In this document: positions 16,483 through 19,129 of the stretch, piece after piece
How positions within the stretch are numbered: the stretch's first letter is position 1
Layout of the letters: each line of letters begins with the position of its first letter
Origin: 2-01-FULL-44-17 sp036517175
GTDB lineage: Bacteria > Patescibacteriota > Minisyncoccia > 2-02-FULL-40-12 > IGHO2-01-FULL-4-A
DNA: 19,129 nucleotides
Reading direction: 5' to 3'
Assembly (NCBI GenBank): GCA_036517175.1
Contig: DATDXQ010000024.1
Span: 1-19,129, forward strand
The notes under the pieces: generated by a model
Told to the model about the DNA's origin: nothing
Database searches by the model: none
What the model saw: the letters and a program-made list of their open reading frames with translations, nothing else
Program-made: the position numbers and the translations under genes

Positions 16483-18171
16483 TTATTTTACAACTCTTTT
16501 GGTTTCTATATACCAATCCCCTAGTTTATTAAAGCGTTCAGACGGGCTAGATATGTATAGTCCAGTATTGCCTTTTATTTCTTTTGACTGGGAATAAATA
16601 TAGTCAGGACTGTATAAGAATATTGCTGGTATGTCCTCAATTATTATATTTTGTAGTTCATTATATTTCATAAGGCGAGAGGATGGATTAAGGGTTTGAC
16701 GAGCTTCTTCTAGAATTTTATCGGCATCTTTGTTGTCATAAAGAGCCAAGTTCAATCCAGGGTCCTTTTTTTGTGAAGAGTGCCAAAAGCTAAAAGGATC
16801 TGGATCAAGAGCCAGAACTTCTCCAAAAAGCAACGCATCATATGACCTTTCTTTTATGGTTTGTTGAAGCTCTCCCAGCGGTAATGATTTAATTGTTACA
16901 TCGAAACCTATTGATCTCCATTGTTCTTTAAGTTGATTTGCGACTCTAACAAGTTCCGGCCAGTCAGAGGTAGTTAGTTCCAGTCTTAGTTTCAGGGGGT
17001 CCTCGGAGGTTTGATCTTTTCTTGCTGTAGATGGTAGAGATTTTTGTCTTGTATCACCTGAAAGAGTCCATCCAGAATTATCAAGTATCTGATTGGCTAA
17101 ATTGGGATCAAAATTAAATTTTTTGCCTTCTGCTGGAATATCTAAAATTCCAGGAAGCATTGGAGAGTCAACTCTGGAGGCTTTTCCTGAAAGAACGTCG
17201 GATATTATAGAATCTTTGTCGGTAGCATGACTTAACGCAAGCCGTACATTTTTGTCAGAAAGCTGTTCACTGTGATTTTGGTTTAAAAAAACTGCGAAAT
17301 ATCTTGGTAGTTTGAGAGAGTTTAAATTTAGTTGTCCAAGAAATCGTATCGAATTTAAACCTGTTGCCGATATTGATCCGAAGTTTTTTATGTCTCCGTT
17401 GTTGTAGGCTTGAATTAATTCTGTTTCGGAGGGGTACATTTTAAATATAATTCTAGAAATGAATGGCCTTCCTTCATGATATTTATCAAAAGCCTCAAGT
17501 TCAAAAGATTTAACTTGTCCATAGCTATCTCTTTTTATCTTAGAAAATTTATAAGGTCCTGACCCGACTGGTTTTAAGTTGAATTCAGATAGGCTAAAAT
17601 TGGCAGGTTTTATGTTTTGCCAAATATGCTGAGGCAATATTCCCAAAGTTGCGTTGTCCAAAAACTGAGCGTATTTATTTTTAAGTTTGAATACTACTGT
17701 TAACTTGTCAGTCTTGCTAACCTCTACTCCTTGCCAAAGAATTCTTTGGGTGCTTGCGTAGTCTTCATTTTGGGCGGTTACTATTGTGAAAACTATATCA
17801 TCGGCAGTTATTGGATAACCATCATGCCAAGTAATATTCTCCTTTATTTTAAATGTATAGGTTAGACCGTCTTCAGAGATTTCGTAAGATTGAGCTAGAT
17901 TATTTTCTAACTTACCTTCAGTGCCGAATCTAACTAAACCAGAATAAACCAAATTAACTAAATCTTTGTCGGCGTCATTGCTTTGTACCAGGAGGGGATT
18001 CAGGTGTTTTAGATTTCCCAGGAGACCTTCTACAAGTGTGCCGCCATAATCGGGAGTGGGCTTGGTAAAGTGGTAATATGTACTGAATGGAACAGAAATT
18101 AGAGAAATCAATGCGGCTAGAGCAAGTAACAAAATTATTCTCCGTTCTTTGTGGGATAATAATTTGGGCAA
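16483..18171 (-). CDS. ABC transporter substrate-binding protein, family 5
   Basis: An extracytoplasmic solute-binding protein of the peptide/nickel type (SBP_bac_5). From TTG 18171 it has 562 residues: a basic LSHKERR, one membrane anchor (IILLLALAALISLISVPF), then the binding domain with DYGGTLVEGLLGN, LVYSGLVRFG, YTFKIKENITWHDGYPITADDIVFT (conserved in the family), LKPVGSGPYKF and a C-terminal lobe. It is anchored by this helix rather than by a lipobox. The frame stays open and looks coding back to 18324 (TDLENFFLSSDKKDDQTPRQ, then LSKLPGLKQLRHLPK), but contains no ATG, GTG or TTG. The real start is therefore probably an ATT (18297) or ATC (18324), giving a cytoplasmic tail of 42-51 residues. 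No permease genes are visible; it follows secG. Confidence 0.92.
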   Translation of the reverse strand: MPKLLSHKERRIILLLALAALISLISVPFSTYYHFTKPTPDYGGTLVEGLLGNLKHLNPLLVQSNDADKDLVNLVYSGLVRFGTEGKLENNLAQSYEISEDGLTYTFKIKENITWHDGYPITADDIVFTIVTAQNEDYASTQRILWQGVEVSKTDKLTVVFKLKNKYAQFLDNATLGILPQHIWQNIKPANFSLSEFNLKPVGSGPYKFSKIKRDSYGQVKSFELEAFDKYHEGRPFISRIIFKMYPSETELIQAYNNGDIKNFGSISATGLNSIRFLGQLNLNSLKLPRYFAVFLNQNHSEQLSDKNVRLALSHATDKDSIISDVLSGKASRVDSPMLPGILDIPAEGKKFNFDPNLANQILDNSGWTLSGDTRQKSLPSTARKDQTSEDPLKLRLELTTSDWPELVRVANQLKEQWRSIGFDVTIKSLPLGELQQTIKERSYDALLFGEVLALDPDPFSFWHSSQKKDPGLNLALYDNKDADKILEEARQTLNPSSRLMKYNELQNIIIEDIPAIFLYSPDYIYSQSKEIKGNTGLYISSPSERFNKLGDWYIETKRVVK

Positions 18172-18370
18172 GTGTCTAAGTTGTTTGAGCCCCGGAAGTT
18201 TAGATAGTAATCTGCTGCTGAACTTTGATTTCTGCCTAGGTGTCTGATCATCCTTCTTGTCCGAAGATAAAAAAAAGTTTTCGAGATCGGTACTAATTTT
18301 AAGAGAGGATTTAGTTTGTGGGATCTAGTTTGTAGTGTTAATTCTACCAGCTAATCCATAACCCTAACTC

Positions 18371-18589
18371 CTATAAAAGAAGTCTCGCTATGGAAACTCC
18401 AAAAAAAAGTATAGCGATGACTATCGTAGATCGGAAGAGTATCTTTTCAGCACCACGTCTTGTTGAGTATGCGCCGCCGCTATCACCGCCACCAAAGGCA
18501 CCGGAAAGTCCGGATCCTCTTTGCTGAAGCAGCACTGACACTATCAGAAGGGCAGCCAAAACCAATTGTGCTATTGTGATTATTTGCAT
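18371..18589 (-). CDS. secG: Protein-export membrane protein SecG
   Basis: 72 residues, the usual size of SecG, the small accessory subunit of the SecYEG translocon. Two membrane helices (about 5-21 and 52-70) flank the conserved cytoplasmic loop LLQQRGSGLSGAFGGGDSGG, followed by YSTRRGAEKILFRSTI. The QxRGxGL/FGG motif is diagnostic. It starts at ATG 18589, six bases after the end of the holin-like gene, so the two are probably one operon. No SD. The substrate-binding protein gene follows about 50 to 200 bases downstream, depending on its start. Confidence 0.95.
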   Translation of the reverse strand: MQIITIAQLVLAALLIVSVLLQQRGSGLSGAFGGGDSGGAYSTRRGAEKILFRSTIVIAILFFGVSIARLLL

Positions 18590-18595
18590 GAGGGA

Positions 18596-18952
18596 TTACT
18601 TAAAAGGCTTTGCTAGCAGATTTATTATAGAAATAAGTAGCGTGGCCCAAAGCAGGGCGATGTAGTTTTCTATTGTTATAAAACCAGTGAATTGGGATGT
18701 GAGCCAAATGATAATAGCATTTATTACTATTAAGAAAAGTCCCAATGAAAGGGCTATAAGAGGGAAAGTCACCAGTTTTATTATTGGTCTCAGTATCCAA
18801 TTAAGAATGCCCAAAACCAAACCGGTGACGAATAACTCTTTCCAACCCCCCATTACGGAAAAACCAGGAACCCATGATTCAGCCAGATAAAGCCCCAAAA
18901 TATTGGCTATAAGCCCTATTATTATACCCATCTTCAGTATCAAGTCTAGCAC
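18596..18952 (-). CDS. Phage-holin-4 / YvlD-like membrane protein
   Basis: 118 residues with four hydrophobic helices, matching the Phage_holin_4_2 / YvlD family of small membrane proteins. Typical features are an early helix ending in ESWVPGFSV, LVLGILNWILRPIIKLVTFPL (the NxxxRPxxxLxxxPL signature) and a closing ISIINLLAKPFK. Despite the family name it is widespread in chromosomes and no lysis role is implied. The start is uncertain: GTG 18952 or ATG 18931. It heads the minus-strand group with secG. Its upstream region is shared with the strong plus-strand promoter at 18973. Confidence 0.85.
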   Translation of the reverse strand: MLDLILKMGIIIGLIANILGLYLAESWVPGFSVMGGWKELFVTGLVLGILNWILRPIIKLVTFPLIALSLGLFLIVINAIIIWLTSQFTGFITIENYIALLWATLLISIINLLAKPFK

Positions 18953-18972
18953 CCCTGCTTATTGTTGTAAAT

Positions 18973-19001
18973 TTGACTTTCATATTAAATTATGATATAA
19001 T
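18973..19001 (+). promoter_or_regulatory. Near-consensus sigma70 promoter
   Basis: TTGACT (18973-18978), exactly 17 bases, TATAAT (18996-19001): the best promoter in the window, facing out of it. Transcription should start near 19008. Confidence 0.85.
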
Positions 19002-19007
19002 TAATAT

Positions 19008-19129
19008 ACCATGAAGTTATAAAATAGTGGTGCGCCCGCTGGCGGCGCCGGCTAAATAAGTAATCCAGCTTTTTGGACATGCGCCTGGGTTTGTGAAAGG
19101 TGTTGTGCCCAAGACCAACCTAGCAGCCC
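19008..19129 (+). ncRNA. 5' part of an unidentified non-coding RNA (large SRP RNA a candidate)
   Basis: Downstream of the strong promoter no open frame survives (an early ATG AAG TTA TAA, and stops in all plus frames), while base composition rises sharply in GC. The start resembles the 5' domain of large-type bacterial SRP RNA, in which a GCGGTGCC block is followed by a CAATCCGC block. Here TGGCGGCGCC is followed by GTAATCCAGC. The resemblance is by eye and weak. RNase P RNA, tmRNA or an rRNA leader are alternatives. The molecule continues beyond the window. Confidence 0.35.

Noticed and set aside
18596..18952. Prophage remnant suggested by the holin-like protein
   Set aside because: The YvlD/Phage_holin_4_2 family is common in chromosomes, and no phage structural, lysis or integrase gene is nearby.

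Overview
This AT-rich 19 kb window looks like part of a small-genome bacterium of the Candidate Phyla Radiation, most likely the Parcubacteria side. Pointers are the very compact layout, many small lineage-type membrane and zinc-ribbon proteins, two short free-standing GIY-YIG proteins, a DUF5652-like protein, a free-standing MetG-C-type tRNA-binding protein, and many core genes without Shine-Dalgarno (SD) sites. The assignment is inference; no 16S is present.

Layout. 1-344: 5' end of valS (minus). 430-1824: a zinc-ribbon protein convergent with tsaD. 1846-3164: an unusual tRNA-Glu locus. It holds a 5' tRNA fragment behind a consensus promoter, tandem palindromes, a GIY-YIG gene, an intact tRNA-Glu, a hypothetical gene, GC-rich hairpins and a 3' tRNA fragment. 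3222-5571: single-gene units of unknown or general function (two-TM protein, GNAT, DUF2059, small basic protein). 5649-6785: the infC-rpmI-rplT operon. 6868-9521: membrane and secreted proteins, a second GIY-YIG next to tRNA-Ala, tRNA-Arg, and a possible CREST-type membrane protein. 9563-11260: a three-domain CYTH / uridine-kinase / CYTH fusion. 11378-13986: CCA-adding enzyme, MetG-C-like protein, histidine phosphatase. 14059-14211: palindromes and terminators. 14244-16354: RNase J behind tRNA-Leu. 16483-18952: holin-like membrane protein, secG and a family-5 substrate-binding protein, all minus. 18973 to the end: a near-perfect promoter firing into a GC-rich non-coding stretch that leaves the window.

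The core theme is translation and RNA metabolism: ValRS, t6A synthesis (TsaD), IF-3, L35, L20, CCA addition, a tRNA-binding protein, RNase J and four tRNAs. Two tRNAs encode CCA and two do not, so the CCA enzyme is needed. Interspersed are self-contained accessory units, each with its own promoter, SD, one gene and usually a terminator. The conserved genes mostly lack an SD and some look leaderless.

The most interesting points are the tRNA-Glu locus, which looks like a small GIY-YIG-associated insertion that rebuilt its tRNA target; the CYTH-kinase-CYTH fusion; and a shared inverted-repeat motif ahead of two unrelated hypothetical genes.
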